40,000 nucleotides of DNA from Actinidia chinensis (Eukaryota > Streptophyta > Magnoliopsida > Ericales > Actinidiaceae): assembly GCA_009663005.1 (NCBI GenBank), contig CM018900.1:11411952-11451951 (forward strand), in the 5' to 3' direction. The position numbers and the translations under genes are program-made. This document shows, in pieces, positions 20,166-33,917 of the stretch. The notes under the pieces are model-generated. The model saw only the letters and a list, made by a program, of their open reading frames with translations, was not told the origin of the DNA and did no database searches. Numbering within the stretch: the first letter of the stretch is position 1; each line of letters begins with the position of its first letter.

Positions 20166-21870
20166 CAGTTTAGGATTGAGGTTTATGGTCATCTTCTTCG
20201 GTCCTTTTTCTATTATCCATTTCACTTGACGATCTATGCCCATCATCGAAGAAGCATTACAATTGGCTATTTCAGCCAAACCACGCGTCACTTGTCAATA
20301 GCAATGGCTGTGCATAAACAGGTCAAACTCACTTACAACGATATATGCATTTGTGTTGTTTGGAGTCTGTTTGATTTGTGAAACAGATTAAGGATAAGGA
20401 TTTATTTCCCTCTAATAAGTCAAGATATTTCGTTTTGGTCCATATAAGGCAGGGAAGATCAACTTGTTAGGTATCATATGTGGATTTAAAGTAGTGTATG
20501 TTTGGTGAAGTAGGGGAAAAAAGAAAAGAGAAATTGTGATCGCTCAGTAAATGAAAAAAATAAATAATGTAAGTTTCATTCCATTTCTTATAAATCTCAC
20601 CGAATCCCCCAAACCAAAAAGACAGTGTGCAGCTCATTCAACGTATCGAGTGTGCGCAAACTAATATTTCAGTGAATTATTCCTTAATACCCTTGGTTGC
20701 ACACTAGTATTCAAGATTTAGTCACAATTTACAGTTTAAACCAGACGGAACGATTTGGATTTTTGTAATCAAGTCTGTCTGATGGATATGGATTAGCATG
20801 CTGGATTTGAAATGGATGGCTTTACCAGTAGTCTTCCTGTTATTGTCATCCTCCAATTCACAGGGGATCGAATTTTTAATCTAATAGCGGTTCTTCCTAT
20901 TCTTCTTCTTCTAACCATAGAGGATGGTGTTTTTTTTGGGGGTACAAAAGTGCAAAACCGAAATAAAACCCAAAACTGAAATTTCCATTCTCTTGCGGGT
21001 GCCATCCATTGGATTAATTTATCTGTCTTCATTGTTTCATTCGATCTAACACAAATAAAATGTTCAAATAAAGATGACAAAATTGTTGATGAGGTAAAGG
21101 TTTTTTAACTTTTTTACGATGACATGTGACACTAGCAGGATACATAAGCATAGCATATATTCATCATTTTTTTTACTACTTTTTAGGATCGGTTAGCATG
21201 CCAATTTAAGTCAAGTAGTCATTACAAGAACCAACATCAACAAGTGAGACGAGAGCTTAATTGGACGGATCTGGGACCGTTTATTAAGAACAACTCATCT
21301 GCCAAACTCATCCGAAGCGTTCGGTGAAACTTCGAAGTGAATTGGAACTCGAACGATTCCGGAATATTTAAGAAAGTAGGAAGAGCATATTAGAGAGAAG
21401 TAAAGATGTAACGAAATCAAGAGCAAAGAGATGAACATATACATAATCTGTTTTTGTATGTTATACTAAAAACAACAGAAAATTAAAAACAATAACAGTT
21501 TATTTTTATCAGAATAGTAGGCATGGGTACCTTGTAAACTCACACCCCAGTCGGTTTCTATCCACAATGATGCATGAAAAGTCACGGTTTCCCACACCGC
21601 CATCACAAATATCTTATATTATACATTCTCGTTTTGTTCTCCTCGTCTTGGACGCTCTCCCGCCTTTCCGTGGGCTCAGGCTAGGGTCGGGCTTGGCTGA
21701 AAACATTCAGATTTTTATACCAGTCTTGCACTCCCAATTTCATACAAACTAAATAAAAAAATTATCATATATTTGCAAATTTCAAACGCATATTAGAGAA
21801 GAATCAAAGAACATAGAGGAAAAGAGGTACACATACTTGTGGTGAGATTAAGGTAGCTTTGGCAAGTATT
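20166..21870. other. No gene recognised
   Basis: Mixed sequence between two arrays. Open frames at 20076-20381, 20793-21080 and 21567-21752 show no motif, start context or splice support. Confidence 0.45.
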
Positions 21871-21874
21871 AAAG

Positions 21875-24800
21875 CTCTTTTTCAATGGAAGGCAAAAGAG
21901 TAATTTAAAAATTTTAGAGGGCAAATTTAAATTCAAAAAGTTAAATGGCCAAAGGTATTTTTTTCACAAAACTTATGGTACAAAATTTTAATCCTCACTA
22001 TAGATCTGGAAACTAAGAATCTTGGGAAGAATAATTCAAATTTTCAAAAGGCTCAAGGCTCAATGTGTAATTTTTAAATTTTAGAGAAAACAATACTAAT
22101 ACCAAAAAAGTCAAGGAACCAAAATATACAATTATAAAAACCTATGGACAATACTGTGCGAACCCAGTATATATATCCCATAAAGACAAAAAACTGAGAG
22201 GGAAACTAAATTGGACAATTTAGAATTGTCAAGGAGCAAACTGTAATTCTTCAAGAACTTATTGGACAAAAAAATTAATCGTCATAGATTCGGAAACTAA
22301 CAACCTTGAGATAATAAATTGAGAAATTTAGAACAACCAGGGACCAGTGTAATTTCTAAAACATTAAGCTAAACTATAGATATCAAAAAATTCCAGGACA
22401 AAACTATATGTTTCAAAATTTATGAGATCAACTTTAATCCCGCGTATAATCGGGAACTAAGAAATCTTTGAAAACCTAAATTGATAAAATTCAGAAGGCC
22501 CTAAAAATCAAAGTGTAAATTTTAAATTTTAGCGGCAAAGCGTAATAAAAAAAAATCAAAAAGTCAAGAGAACCAAAATATAAATTTTTTAAAAACTTAT
22601 GGGGGGGAACAAAATTTCATATTCACATATATATATCCAGATAGAAAGAAACGTTAGGGGACTAAATGAAAAAAAATCAAAAGAGGCCCGGAACAAAGTT
22701 TACTTTTCAACGTCCAAGGATCAACTGTATTTCTAAAGCTCTTACCACAAGTGTAAACCCTCGCATATAGATCCGGAAACTAAGAAAATCTTGAGGGAAC
22801 TAAATTATAAATTTCAAAAAGGTCAGGATCAAAGAGTAAGTTCTCAACTTGGGTGGGTACACTATAAATTTAAAAAAACTTATGGTACCATTTAATCCTC
22901 TCGTATAGAGCCAAAACTAAGGACAACCTTGGTCGTCGAACAACTAGAAAATTCATACTGCCAGGGACCAAAATATAATTTAAAAGCTTGATGGGGACAA
23001 ATTAAAATATCAAAATTACATGGACGCAAAAGTAAATTTAAAAACAATGTGGACAAAACTTTAATACTCACATATAGATCCAGAAATGGAAAATCTGAAA
23101 AAACTAAATTGAAAAATAAGAAAGGGGCAAGGACAAAAAGTGGTAATTTTAAAAAAAATTGGAACAAATTATAATATCAAAAGTATATGGCTAAAATGTA
23201 ATTTTTAAAAACTTATGATACAAAATTGTAATCCTCCTCACATAGATCATGAAACTAAGAAAATCTTGGAGGAAACTATTCAAAAATTTGTAAAGGGCCA
23301 ATGACCAATGTGTAATTTTTTAAAATTTAAAAAAAATTATATACCAAGAAGTTAACGGAACCAAAATCTAAATTTTTAAAACTTATGGGACAATACTGTC
23401 GAACCTGGCATATATATCCGAAAAGACAGAAACCTAAGGGGAAACTAAATTGAAAAATTAAGAAGCTCCGGAAACAAACTGTATTTTTAATGAACTTCTT
23501 CACATATATATTGTCCATATTAAGAAGAAACCTTGGGGGACGAACCTTTTTGAAAAACTTCAAAAGGTCGCGTGACCCAAGTGCCATCCTTCCTCGCATA
23601 TTGGGTCGTAAACTAAGAACATCCTTGTAGGGAACTAAAGTAATAACTATCATAAAGGCAGGGACCAAAGATTCAATTTTCAAACTTAGAGGGTCAACTA
23701 TAACTTTAAAAAAAATCCAGCAACCCAACCAATAATTTTAAAACTTATGGGACAAACTTTAATCCTGACAGTAAATTCGAAAACAAGAAAACCTTGTCGA
23801 GAAAACAAAATAAAAAAATCAGAATGGCTAGGGACCAAAATATATTTCAAAGCTTTATGGCGCAAATTATAAATATCACAAACTATATGACCAACGTAAA
23901 TTCTAAAAATAATGGGACAAAAACTTTAAATCGTCACAGATAGATTCCGAAAATAGGAAAAACGTGGAAGAACTAAATTGAAAACTTAAGAAAGGACAAG
24001 GACAAAAGTATAATTTTAAAAAACTTTAGAGGGCAAATTATAAATAGCAAAAAATTACATGGAACAAATCTGTTAAATTCTAAAACTATGGGACATCAAA
24101 CTTAATCCCGTCATATATGTCCCCGCAAATAGGAAAAACGTGGAAGAACTGAAATTGAAAATTTAAGAAATGACATGACAAAGTGTAATTTTTAAAAACT
24201 TTAGAGTGCACATTATAAATTAATCAAAAAGTATAATGGCCAAAAATATAATTTTCAAAAACTTATGGTAACAAAATTTTTAATCCTCCATATAATTCAT
24301 CCCGAAAACTAAAAAATTATTTGGAGTAACTAAAATTTCAAAATTGAAAGGGCCAATGGACCAATGTGTAATTTGTTTAAAATTTTAGAGAAAAAATATA
24401 AATAACCGCAAAGTGCAGGAGACCAAAAAATATAAATCTCAAACTTATGGGACAATACTGCGAACCTGGCATATATATCCGAAAAGACAAAAACCTGGGG
24501 GAAACTAAATTGAAAAAAATTTAAGAAAGGTCATGGAGCAAACTGTAATTTTCAATGAACTTGTTGGACAAAAATTTAATCGTGCCATATTGGAAACTAA
24601 CAAATCTGGGAGAACTAAATTGAAAAATTTAAGAACTCACATGGGACCTAAGCATGTAATTTTCAAATATTAAGGCGTAAACTACAGATGTCAAAAGATC
24701 AGGGACAAACTATAATTTTTCAAAAATTATTAGACAAAACTTTAATCATCCCTTTAGAAGAACGGGAAACGAAGAAAAAACCTTGAAGGTCCTAAATTGA

Positions 24801-27800
24801 TAAAATTTTGAAATGCCTAGGACCAAAGTTTAATTTTAAAATTTTATGGCAACTGTAATTCAAAAAATCAAGAGACAGAAAAAATTTAAATTTTAAAACT
24901 TCTGGGACACACCTTCATCTTCACATATAATAATATAGATATAGATATGTATATCTGTAGATGGATACGGATGAAGAAACGCTTAGTTGGATTAAATTGA
25001 AAAAATTCAAAAGTCCGGGACCAAGTGGGAATTTAAAAAACGTCCAAGGGATCACCTATAATTGTTTACCAGCTCAAGAGACAACAACCTAATCGCGAAC
25101 CCATATGGATCCGGGAACTAAAAAACTTTAGGGAACTAATTACACAAATTTAAAAAGGGCCAGGACCAAAGATATTTTTCAAACCTTAGAGGGTAAACTA
25201 TAAATTGTAAAAAAATTTCAGGGACCACTCATAATGTGTGCTACAAACTTATGGGACAAAATTTAATTTCGCATATAGATCCGAAAACTACGAAAAACCT
25301 GGAGAACAAAATTGAAAATTCAGATAGGCACGGACCCAAATATATTGTTAAACTTTTGGGGCAAATTATAAATCCAAAATTACTGTATCAAAAATGTAAA
25401 TTCTAATACGAATGGTACAAAAAACGTTAATCCTCACATATAGATCCAACAAAAGAAAAGCTTGGAAAAACTAAAAAATTGAAAAATTAAACAAATGACA
25501 AGGACAAAAGTATAATTTTATAAAAAAAACTTTAGAAGGGGCAAATTAAAATATCAAAAGATAATGGTCAATATATAATTTTTTTTAAAAACTTATGGTA
25601 CGAAATTTTAATCTCCACATATAGATCTGGAACTAAGAAATCCTTGTAGGAACTAAATTCCAAAATTCCAAAAGGCCAAGTACCAATGTGTAATTTTTTT
25701 AAAATTTTTAAGACAAAAAATGTAAATACCAAAAGTCATGGAACCAAATATAATTTTAAAACCTTATTGGACAATACTGCGTCACCTGGTTAGATATAAT
25801 CCAAAAGAGAACACCTGGAGGAACTTAAATTGAAAAATTCAGAAAGGAGGCCAGGGAGCAAACTGTATTTTCAAAAGAATCTAGGACAAACATTTAACCG
25901 GGCATAGCTTCGAAACTCACAAAAAACCTTGGAAGACTAACTTGAAAATTTAGAACGACCAGGGACCAAAGTATATTTTCAATATTAAAAGTAAATCTAC
26001 AGATATCAAAAAGTTTTCAGACTGGACACCCTGTAATTTTCAAAAATTATGGGACAAAAACTTTAATCCTCTCACATAAGAATCCGGAATAGGAAAAGCT
26101 GAAAAAACTAATTAAAAAAATGAAGAGGACAAGATAACAGTGTAATTTTAAAAAACTTTATAAGGCACGCGTGGAGGTACTTATCACACTCTCCACCTTC
26201 TAGGCCAAAAATGTAACTTTCAAAAACTTATGTACAAAATTGTAACCCTCACCATATAAATCTGGAAATAAGAATCTTGAGAACTAAATTCAAAGTTTCA
26301 GAAAGGCCAAGGATGAATGTTTAATTTTAATTTTGAGAAAAAATGTAAATACCAAAAATTCAAGGAAACTAAAATATAAATTTTAAACAACTTAGGGACA
26401 ATACTGCGAACCTGGCATATATATCCGAAAAGACAAAAAAACTAAGAAAACCTTGGAAGATAAATTGACAAATTCAGAAAGGCCAAGGATCAAAGTGTAA
26501 ATTTAAATTTTAACGGAAATTGGAATATGAAAAAGTCAAGAGACCAAATATAAATTTTAAACTTATGGGACAAAAAAACTTTAACCTTACTATATATATC
26601 CAGATAGAAAGAAGAACAACCTTGGGAGTACTAAATTGAAAAAAAAATAAAAAGGTCAGGGACCAAAGTGTAATTTAAAACGTCCAGGGATCAACATGTT
26701 AATTTCTAAAGATTTTGGGGACAAAAGGTAATACTCGCATATAGATCCGAAAACTAAGGAAAATCTTGAGTAAACTAAATAAAAATTTCAAAAAGGCCAG
26801 GGCCAAAGAGAAAAATTTTCATAACTTTAGAGGGTCAAACTATAAATTTTAAAAAATTCCAGGGACCACAATTGAATTTAAAAAATTATGGGACAAAAAC
26901 TTTATACACCATATAGATCAGGAAATAGGAAAAACGTGGAAGAACTAAAGTGAAATTAAGAAGAAAAGGACAAAAAGTGTAATTCTAAAACTTTAGAGGG
27001 CAAAATTATAAATATCAAAAAAAATTTATGGCAAAAAAGTATTTTTTAAAAAACTTATGGTACAAAATTTTAATCTCACATATAGATCCGAAAATAAGAA
27101 AAACTTGGGCGAACTAAAATCCTCAAAATTCAAAAGGCAAGAACCAATGTGTATTTTAAAATTTTAGAGAAAAAAATAAATACCAAAAAGTCAAGGGACT
27201 AAAATAATAAATTTTAAAAACTTATGGGATAATACTTACTGCAAAACCCTGGCAATATAATTCTGACAATACAGAAACCGGGGAAAAGTAAATTGAAAAA
27301 ATTCAGAAAGATAGGGAAGCCAAACTGTAATTTTCAAGAACTTATGGGACAAAAACATTTAATGTGCCATAGATTCGGAAACTAAGAAAACCTTGGGAGA
27401 ACTAAATTAAAAAATTTAGAACGGCCAGGATCAAAGTGTAATTTTTAAAACTTAAAGGGGTAAACTATAGATATCAAAAGGTTTAGGGACAAAACTGTAA
27501 TTTTAAAATTTAATGAGACAAACTTTAAATCCCTCGCCCTCGCGTAGAAATCGGGAAACTAAGAAAACCCCCTTGGAAGACCTAAATTGATTAAAATTCA
27601 GAAAGGGCCAGGAACCCAAGGGGTATTTTAAAATTTTAATGGCCAACCTGTAATATTCAAAAAGTCCAAGAGACCAAATACAATGTTAAAAACTTATATG
27701 GGCAAAACTTCAACCTTCACATTTATATACCAGATAGAAGAAAACCTGGGGGACTAATTGAAAAAATTCAAAAAGGTCAGGGGACCAAAGTGGGATTTTA

Positions 27801-28350
27801 AAACGTCCAACTGATCCAACCTGAAACTTCAAAAGCTCATGGGACAAAAGTGTAATCCTCGCATATAGAATTTGGAAACTAAGAAAATCTTGAGGGAACT
27901 AAATTAAAATTTCAGAAATGCCAGGGACCAAAGAGTAATTTTTCAAATTTTCGAGGGGTAAACTAGAAATTTAAAAAATTCAAGGACCAAGCTGTAATTT
28001 AAAAAACGTATGAAACAAAACTTGAATCTTCACATACACACACACACACATATAGATATAGATATAGAGAGAAGATATAGATATAGATATCAGAAGAAGA
28101 ACACCTCAGAGAACTAAATGGAAAATTCAAATAGGTCAGGATCAAAGTGTATTTTAAAACGTCTAGGGATCAACCATAATTTTAAAAAACTCATTTTAGG
28201 ACAAAATTTAATCCTTGCCCAATATATTCGGAAACTACAAAACATTGGGAAACTAAAATTGAAAAAATTCAAAAAGTCCAAGGACCAAAAGTGTAATTTT
28301 AAAATTTTAAGGACAAACTGTAAATATTAAAAACTCTAGGAACCAAATAT
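21875..28350. repeat. Large degenerate tandem array, period about 160-180 bp
   Basis: About 6.5 kb made of a recurring order of phrases: ctaaattgaaaaattcag, aaaggccagggaccaaag, tgtaatttttaaaactttag, gcaaactataaatatcaaaa, gtcaagggaccaaaatata, aacttatgggacaaaactt, taatcctcacatatagatcc and ggaaactaagaaaaccttgg. The landmark catatagatcc recurs about every 160-180 bp (for example 22765, 22905, 23073, 23243, 25275, 25445, 25625). A variant landmark gcgaacctggcatatatatc replaces it in some units (22160, 23400, 24460, 26405). Each unit seems built from about six phrases of 25-30 bp. Units are heavily mutated, with many indels. All open frames in the array are chance. Confidence 0.85.
28028..28092. 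repeat. Microsatellite (ac)n and (atagat)n
   Basis: A run of acacacacaca is followed by repeated tatagatatagata, inside the large array. Confidence 0.85.
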
Positions 28351-29690
28351 AATTAGTGAGGCCACTGAGGTCCATGACCAGTAGTGCTTCGGTACATTCT
28401 GGAAATTTGCATAAAAAATAATTTATTGCGAATGAATTTCAAAAATTTTGTACAACTACGTATGAAATCTGACCAACTTGCCAATGAACACGTATGAATC
28501 ATGACCAGCTTGCCCAATGCAAGGACCGAAACACGGATAATTTGACCAGCTTAAAACCTTAACAAAACCAAACCAGCTCTCCAAGCCCATCTAATCACCC
28601 AGCAAGAATCAATAATTGACACCAAGATAACTTTGAAAGATAATTAAAAGTTGAATGCAGGCTTTCAAAAATGTGCAAAGGAATGAACTTCATTTCAGCA
28701 TACATTGATCTGAGAAATAGGCAGACTTGTCAGTGCCTATTGCCTATAATATGAAACTAGTAACTGGAGTCCCAGAGTTCGTATGCATATTTCGTGAAGT
28801 TCAATCTATTAAACAGCATAAGGAATTGGATTAAAACAAAGAGGATAAGCCTATAACTTGTGGAGCATAAATATCAAATCAAGAAAAAACTGATAAGAAA
28901 TATCATCTCTCCCAACGTATAAAAACCCGAAACATATAATATGTTAATTAACGCGAAATCATTTGTAGACAGAAATTACGCACAAAATCAGTGAATCTTC
29001 TTCGAGGTAAATTAGAAACCTGGATACTCCTGTCCCTCATCTTCTCTTTGTTACAATGGCAACACCAAAGCGCCAAAGGACGTCCTAAACACCACAAGAC
29101 CATACAATGAATATTAAGAGACCACAAAAGTAAAATAAATCAATTAGTCGAAAAAGTTACAAGGATCAAGAACAAAATATTCATAATGAAAGCGAATTTT
29201 AACCCCAAAAACTTAACCGGGATCCTCGAGGAAGGAAATCTCTCCCAACTATGACTCTCCAGTACTGAAGGAATTTCCCCAACTCTGATTTCAATTCAAA
29301 AACAAAAAACAAAAAAACCAGATAAAGCAAACATGTATTCCCAACCACTTAGTTTATGACAGAGGCTTAAATCAAACAAAATCATCAAGCAACACCAAAG
29401 TAAGGTCAATTTAATGTATTATTAACTTGATTTCACCTTTGTCTCATTAAACCACAACTGTCATTCTCTCTCCCCACTGCCTCTGTATGTCGTCCACACT
29501 GATCTACTTCGTCAAAGCCCAAAGACATAGGACGCAATTAAACCACTTATGAATCAAGCGGTTCAAACCAAAAACCCAATTGACCCGACATTCCAGCGAC
29601 CCTAATTGCTTTGCCCCCAAATTTATGGACAGAAATTGCATTTTAGCCCCAGAAAATTTAGAAATCGAAACATTGAGGGTAAGCATCCCC
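28351..29690 (-). other. Intron or downstream part of the minus-strand gene starting at 30.1 kb
   Basis: No conserved coding block was found. One weak candidate small exon on the minus strand is at about 29022-29047 (ends ATCCAG/GTTTC). The frames at 29504-29698 (-) and 29580-29762 (+) are antisense to each other and lack support. Confidence 0.35.
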
Positions 29691-29692
29691 AA

Positions 29693-29974
29693 AAACAATT
29701 TAAACCACGAGATCCTACAAGATAAACAATCGATCAGAATCGATCAACCTGGAAATCCATAAACCCAAATCTCAAAGAGATACAAAGAAAACAACACTTG
29801 TTGGGGAACCCACAGCCCCCAATGGATGGGTACGCAACCTAACAACAATTTAAATCACCAGTTCCAACAAGAGATTAACAATTAATCATAATGCTCACCA
29901 TGGAATCCAGAAATCCCAAATCTCAAAGAGATACAAAGAAAAAAACACTTGTTGGGAACCCCACAGCCCCAAAA
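29693..29974. repeat. Tandem duplication in an intron, period about 148 bp
   Basis: Bases 29693-29822 and 29843-29974 share aacaatttaaa, caatc/aatc, tggaat/atccataaa, aaatctcaaagagatacaaa and acacttgttgggg, then cacagcccc. A weaker third copy (aaatctcagagatac) is near 30039-30054. The gene on the minus strand would carry it in its first intron. Confidence 0.75.
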
Positions 29975-30085
29975 CGCAAACACCCAACAAAATGGATTAT
30001 AATTATAAGCAATTGTGAAAACCAGTGAAGTACAATCGAAATCTCAGAGATACATTTAGGAAACCATAGATGTTTTTTTTTTTAC

Positions 30086-30185
30086 CTGCGAACCCATTGG
30101 GGAAGAGCTTTCTCCTCTCTTTTCGTCTTCCTCTCTCTCTTCTCTCTCCCTAAACCGTTAGACAAGTGTGCTGAGCAAGTTAAGA
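30086..30185 (-). CDS. First exon of an unidentified minus-strand gene
   Basis: The minus strand shows a purine-rich leader (AGAGAGAAGAGAGAGAGGAA region), then CCCCAATGGGTTCGCAG/GTAAAA. That gives an ATG at 30097 in a fair context, four codons (MGSQ) and a good donor (GTAAA, plus 30081-30085). Purine- or pyrimidine-rich leaders next to a short coding first exon are common in plants. The transcription start is a guess (about 30180); no clear TATA box is seen upstream. Downstream exons could not be found with confidence, so the product is unknown. The exon could also be wholly leader. Confidence 0.4.
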
Positions 30186-30279
30186 AACATTGGGATTTTC
30201 AAAAAAGTAAGTAAGAGAGGCTTTCCTTGGCCGGGAGTTGGTCCAGTCCAGTTAGAAATATGGGCCAGACCTACATATA

Positions 30280-30744
30280 GGCCTGTTTGACTAACGGGTA
30301 CCGGTGTGGTGTGAGAGAGAGATTTGGCACAATTTCGGTGGGGTCCCCAAGCCGTGTTTGGTTTCGTCTGGATGGCCGACTAATAGTTCGACCGGACTAC
30401 GAATCCATCCCCCAAATTGGGGTGTTGCAATCCCCATGGGGAGGTGGGATTAACAATCCCCCCTACTCCGAGCCCTCAAAATAATATTTGTTACCCTTGA
30501 TATTTGTTATATTTGTGTAATTAAAGGGTAAATATAAAATTTTCTGAAACAATTTTCATAAATTTTTTGACACGATTGACACATACCCTTGATATTTACG
30601 AATCTTACTGTCTAATCCGTGCAAACCAAATACCCCTGTCGGACTAGTGCCCCTCATTACTAATCCCACCTCATATCAATCCCAATCCTAATCCCATGTC
30701 AATTTACAAATCCTACCATTACTATCACATTAATCAAACGAGCC
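30280..30744. mobile_element. Candidate TIR element just upstream of the 30.1-kb gene start
   Basis: The left end ggcctgtttgactaacg and the right end cattaatcaaacgagcc are inverted matches of about 17 bp with 3-4 mismatches. The inside carries words such as ccccaaattggggtg and taatcccacctc common in plant MITEs. No clear TSD. Length 465 bp. Confidence 0.5.
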
Positions 30745-30834
30745 AAAACAGTTTATTTGTGTGAGTTTTGGAAAACTCGAATTCAATGTGTTAAAATACT
30801 GCCTTTCATCAGGCTTAATTTTTTCGAACCAATA

Positions 30835-31728
30835 GGCCTCGTTTTGTGTTGCCGGACTGGATAAGGAGTCTCCGGACTAGAACTGACTGGACTCGTTGCG
30901 AACTACTTTGGCCCCGGATATATCGTGTAGCCGTTTGTTTTAGCTCTCCGGACAAAACTCTGATAAGTGGTAGTTCAGTCTTATCCCTGTGTGGGTTTTG
31001 TTGCGTTGCTAAGGGCAATCGGAACTGGACAAATGAAGGCAATAACCCAACATACCCCTTCATTTTATTTTTGGATAAAACAAGCTTTCTTTTTTAAAAA
31101 TTAACCATTTTCTGCAAAAAATATTTTTTTTAAATGTAAATCTTTTTATTTAATTTTGAAATAATTATAAAAATATTATTTTAAAAAAATAACATTTTTT
31201 AAAAAAAATTAACTTACTTTTTTATAAAGAAAAATTGTTATATTTTTTAAAATATTGTTCTCATAAATATTATTTCAAAATTATTTTTGTTTTAATATTT
31301 TTTTCGATAAATATTTTTTAAAAAAATGGGTTAATTTCAAAAAAAACTTGTTTAATCCAAAAAAAATTGATAAAAATTATTTAATAAAAAAATAAAAAAA
31401 ATTTATTAAAAAAACTAATAAAAAAATAAAAAACAACAAAAACGAAAGGAAGAGGCGAGGAGGGGGGAGAGAGAGAGGGAGAGAGGGAAAATTAATTCAT
31501 GTGTAAAGGGCAAATTAGTAATTTTACATATTAGCTGACTACAGGCCTTAGTCCGGGGAACTAGTTGTCCCACCCCCCTCCCACCCCCCGTGACATTACA
31601 GTCCCCCATATCCCGGACTGTAGTCCCGATCGGACTAATATATTAGATTCGGAGTCATTTTTTATAAAAACGCCGGACTGGACTGGCTCGTTAGTTCCAG
31701 TCCGGCCTAAATCCTGGCAAACAAACAC
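30835..31728. mobile_element. Candidate TIR element (ccggactgg-rich)
   Basis: Left end ggcctcgttttgtgttgccggactgga (quoted in parts: ggcctcgttttgtg, ttgccggactgga) and right end tccagtccggcctaa ... ggcaaacaaacac form an imperfect inverted repeat. Subterminal ccggac words are repeated on both sides in inverted order. The middle (31080-31440) is AT-rich with runs of A and T. No transposase; the open frames at the left end are on both strands and repeat-derived. TSD not established. Confidence 0.55.
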
Positions 31729-31734
31729 ATAAAC

Positions 31735-33500
31735 CAAACGGCAATAAGGCTAATTTCTCGTACAACCTCTCAAATTATCATTTTTATTTTTTTATTTTAA
31801 AATAAATTATATTTGACTATTCCTTTTATATTTACATATATTACTTACACAACATTTCATTATTAATATAATCCGGATAAAATGATAATAAAACATTGAT
31901 AACATTATAATACTTTTATGTCCAATATCTTGTTTTTTTTTACAAACAATAAGTTAACGCTTTACATAAAAACTTATTATAAGTATTAATTTGTTCCCAC
32001 AATAACTTTAATCTCTATACCGAGTATTGATTTATTTATCGCAAAAAATCATAGTATTTTTTATACAGGTTCATTTTAATGAAGTACGTTATTGATTTTC
32101 ATAACTATTTCAAGCAATTGTAATGAAAAAAATAAGTAATATAATTAAAATAGTTAAAGGGTCAATATGATTCATTTTAAGTTGAAGTGATGAAAGTGAT
32201 CAAAGAGATAGTTTGGGAGGTGTTTTGAGAAATTAAGCATTTTAGTGAAATTTTTTTTGCTGTTTGAAATCAAAATTTTTATATTTTTCGGTTTCTCTGT
32301 GACGAGAAGGATTCTGAAAATATAAAAAAAATCATCTAATTCATTTTTTTTTTTCATCTTAATAACTTTTTTCGAATTATATAAAAAATATATATATTCG
32401 GACTCCCCCCCCCTCTCGTCAAGAAAATCGAACAGTATAAAATTTTTAATCGGCAAAAAAAATCATTAAAGACAAAAAAAAAAAGTCAAAAATCAAGAAA
32501 TCAAAACAAACATATTCAAAAATAACGGGCCCTTAGATAGACCCATATAAATAAAATTCTCCTAACATACGTCTAAACTCACTGGCCTTCCACAGTATAA
32601 AATAATAATTCTACTACATATGGTTCGAATTTGAGATAATGATTTTTTGAATTTTTTTCAACTACATTATTTTTTAGTGAACTTTTTAATTTATTAGTTT
32701 AAAGATATTTTCTTTTCCGGGTTAGTATTAAATAGTAGAGTAGTTGGAACAGTAAGAAAAAAACTATTTTATATAATTAAAAAAACACTATATACAAACC
32801 ATTTGTAAAGTACTGTTTAATTTAGATTAAAGATAAGTAATAAATATATATGTATACGTGTGCAGTAAATGTAGAAAGAGACGGAAGAGGGAGGAAAGAG
32901 AGGGGGTGGGGGCACTGCTGATTGGTGGGCAGAGGGACGAGACGGTTCCGTACAATGATGGAGATTTTTTGCATGAACCTGCAGAGAAGGAGTAATAGGC
33001 AGAGTGAGCAAGAAAAAGATTCCTCCACTTTAAGGGATCCTTGTCCTTATTTTGTCAATTGGTTGGGGGCAAATTTTTATTACTAAATGTTTTTTTTGAA
33101 ATTTTATCGGGGCACTGAGAAATAATTTTGGTTCCACCTTGGAAATGCGTCAAGTATTACTCTTTCTATTCACGTCCTTCTATCAAACTTCCTATTCACT
33201 TTCGGAACAATTACAAGCTCTCTCTCTCTCTTCTCTCTCTCCTCTCCTCCTTGTAGAATGGTGACACAGGTGTTGCATGTGGTAAAGGGAGGCAAAATTG
33301 GGCCTTCAATTGTCAGTTAACTAATAGAAATGTGAGTGAGTGATTATTGCAAAAAATTTTTTTTACCTTTTTTAAATCTTTTCCAACTTTCCCCTCGTCT
33401 TTTTTTTTTTTTTTAGCTCCCCTCCCTACTTTTACATAAAATATTTAATTGTCACCAACACCAAATTTGCAGCTTTCTAATCGGTACGTTACCCACCTTA
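31735..33500. other. AT-rich spacer; no gene recognised
   Basis: Long AT-rich DNA with homopolymers. A purine-rich stretch at 32870-33000 has an inverted CCAAT (attgg at 32923), which could belong to a promoter but has no gene attached. A (ct)n microsatellite lies at 33214-33252. Confidence 0.45.
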
Positions 33501-33917
33501 TTATAATAAGATAAATACATTAAACAGTTTTACACTTTAGTTGGCAATAACCCCCTTTCGATCCATCAAGCGAACCACAACCTTGCGCAACCCGTTTGTT
33601 CATCCACTGCCCTCAAAAACTAGCATACTATTGCATCTTTTGTACTCTCTTCTTGTGGAAAATTAGTCAGTATTCCGGAACTACCCCATAAAATCCCAAT
33701 GTGGTGCTCCCTAAAACAAACCATCTCAGTGTGTCACCAAGCAGGTCTGCCACATCAGCCATCACCCATTTAATGTTGTAAAAGATCTAATACTCCCTCT
33801 TTTAACACGCAACAAACCGCGTGAAATACGTCTCTCCAACCCATCTCTCCAACCCCACTAGCCATTGTTTCCCTTTTTAATAAAAATTCAGCAAACCGCC
33901 ATGTTACAATTCAAAAT

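Noticed and set aside
23327..23728. 133-codon minus-strand frame
   Set aside because: Lies in the degenerate array; F/L-rich composition simply mirrors A/T runs.
21875..28350. CRISPR array
   Set aside because: Repeats are degenerate and phrase-like, with no constant repeat and unique spacer pattern, and the DNA is clearly from a plant nucleus.
28680..28760. Exon candidate on the minus strand
   Set aside because: No open frame with good splice sites and no recognised peptide.
29022..29047. Small second exon for the 30.1-kb gene
   Set aside because: Splice-like sites exist, but nothing else supports coding and the phase is not testable.
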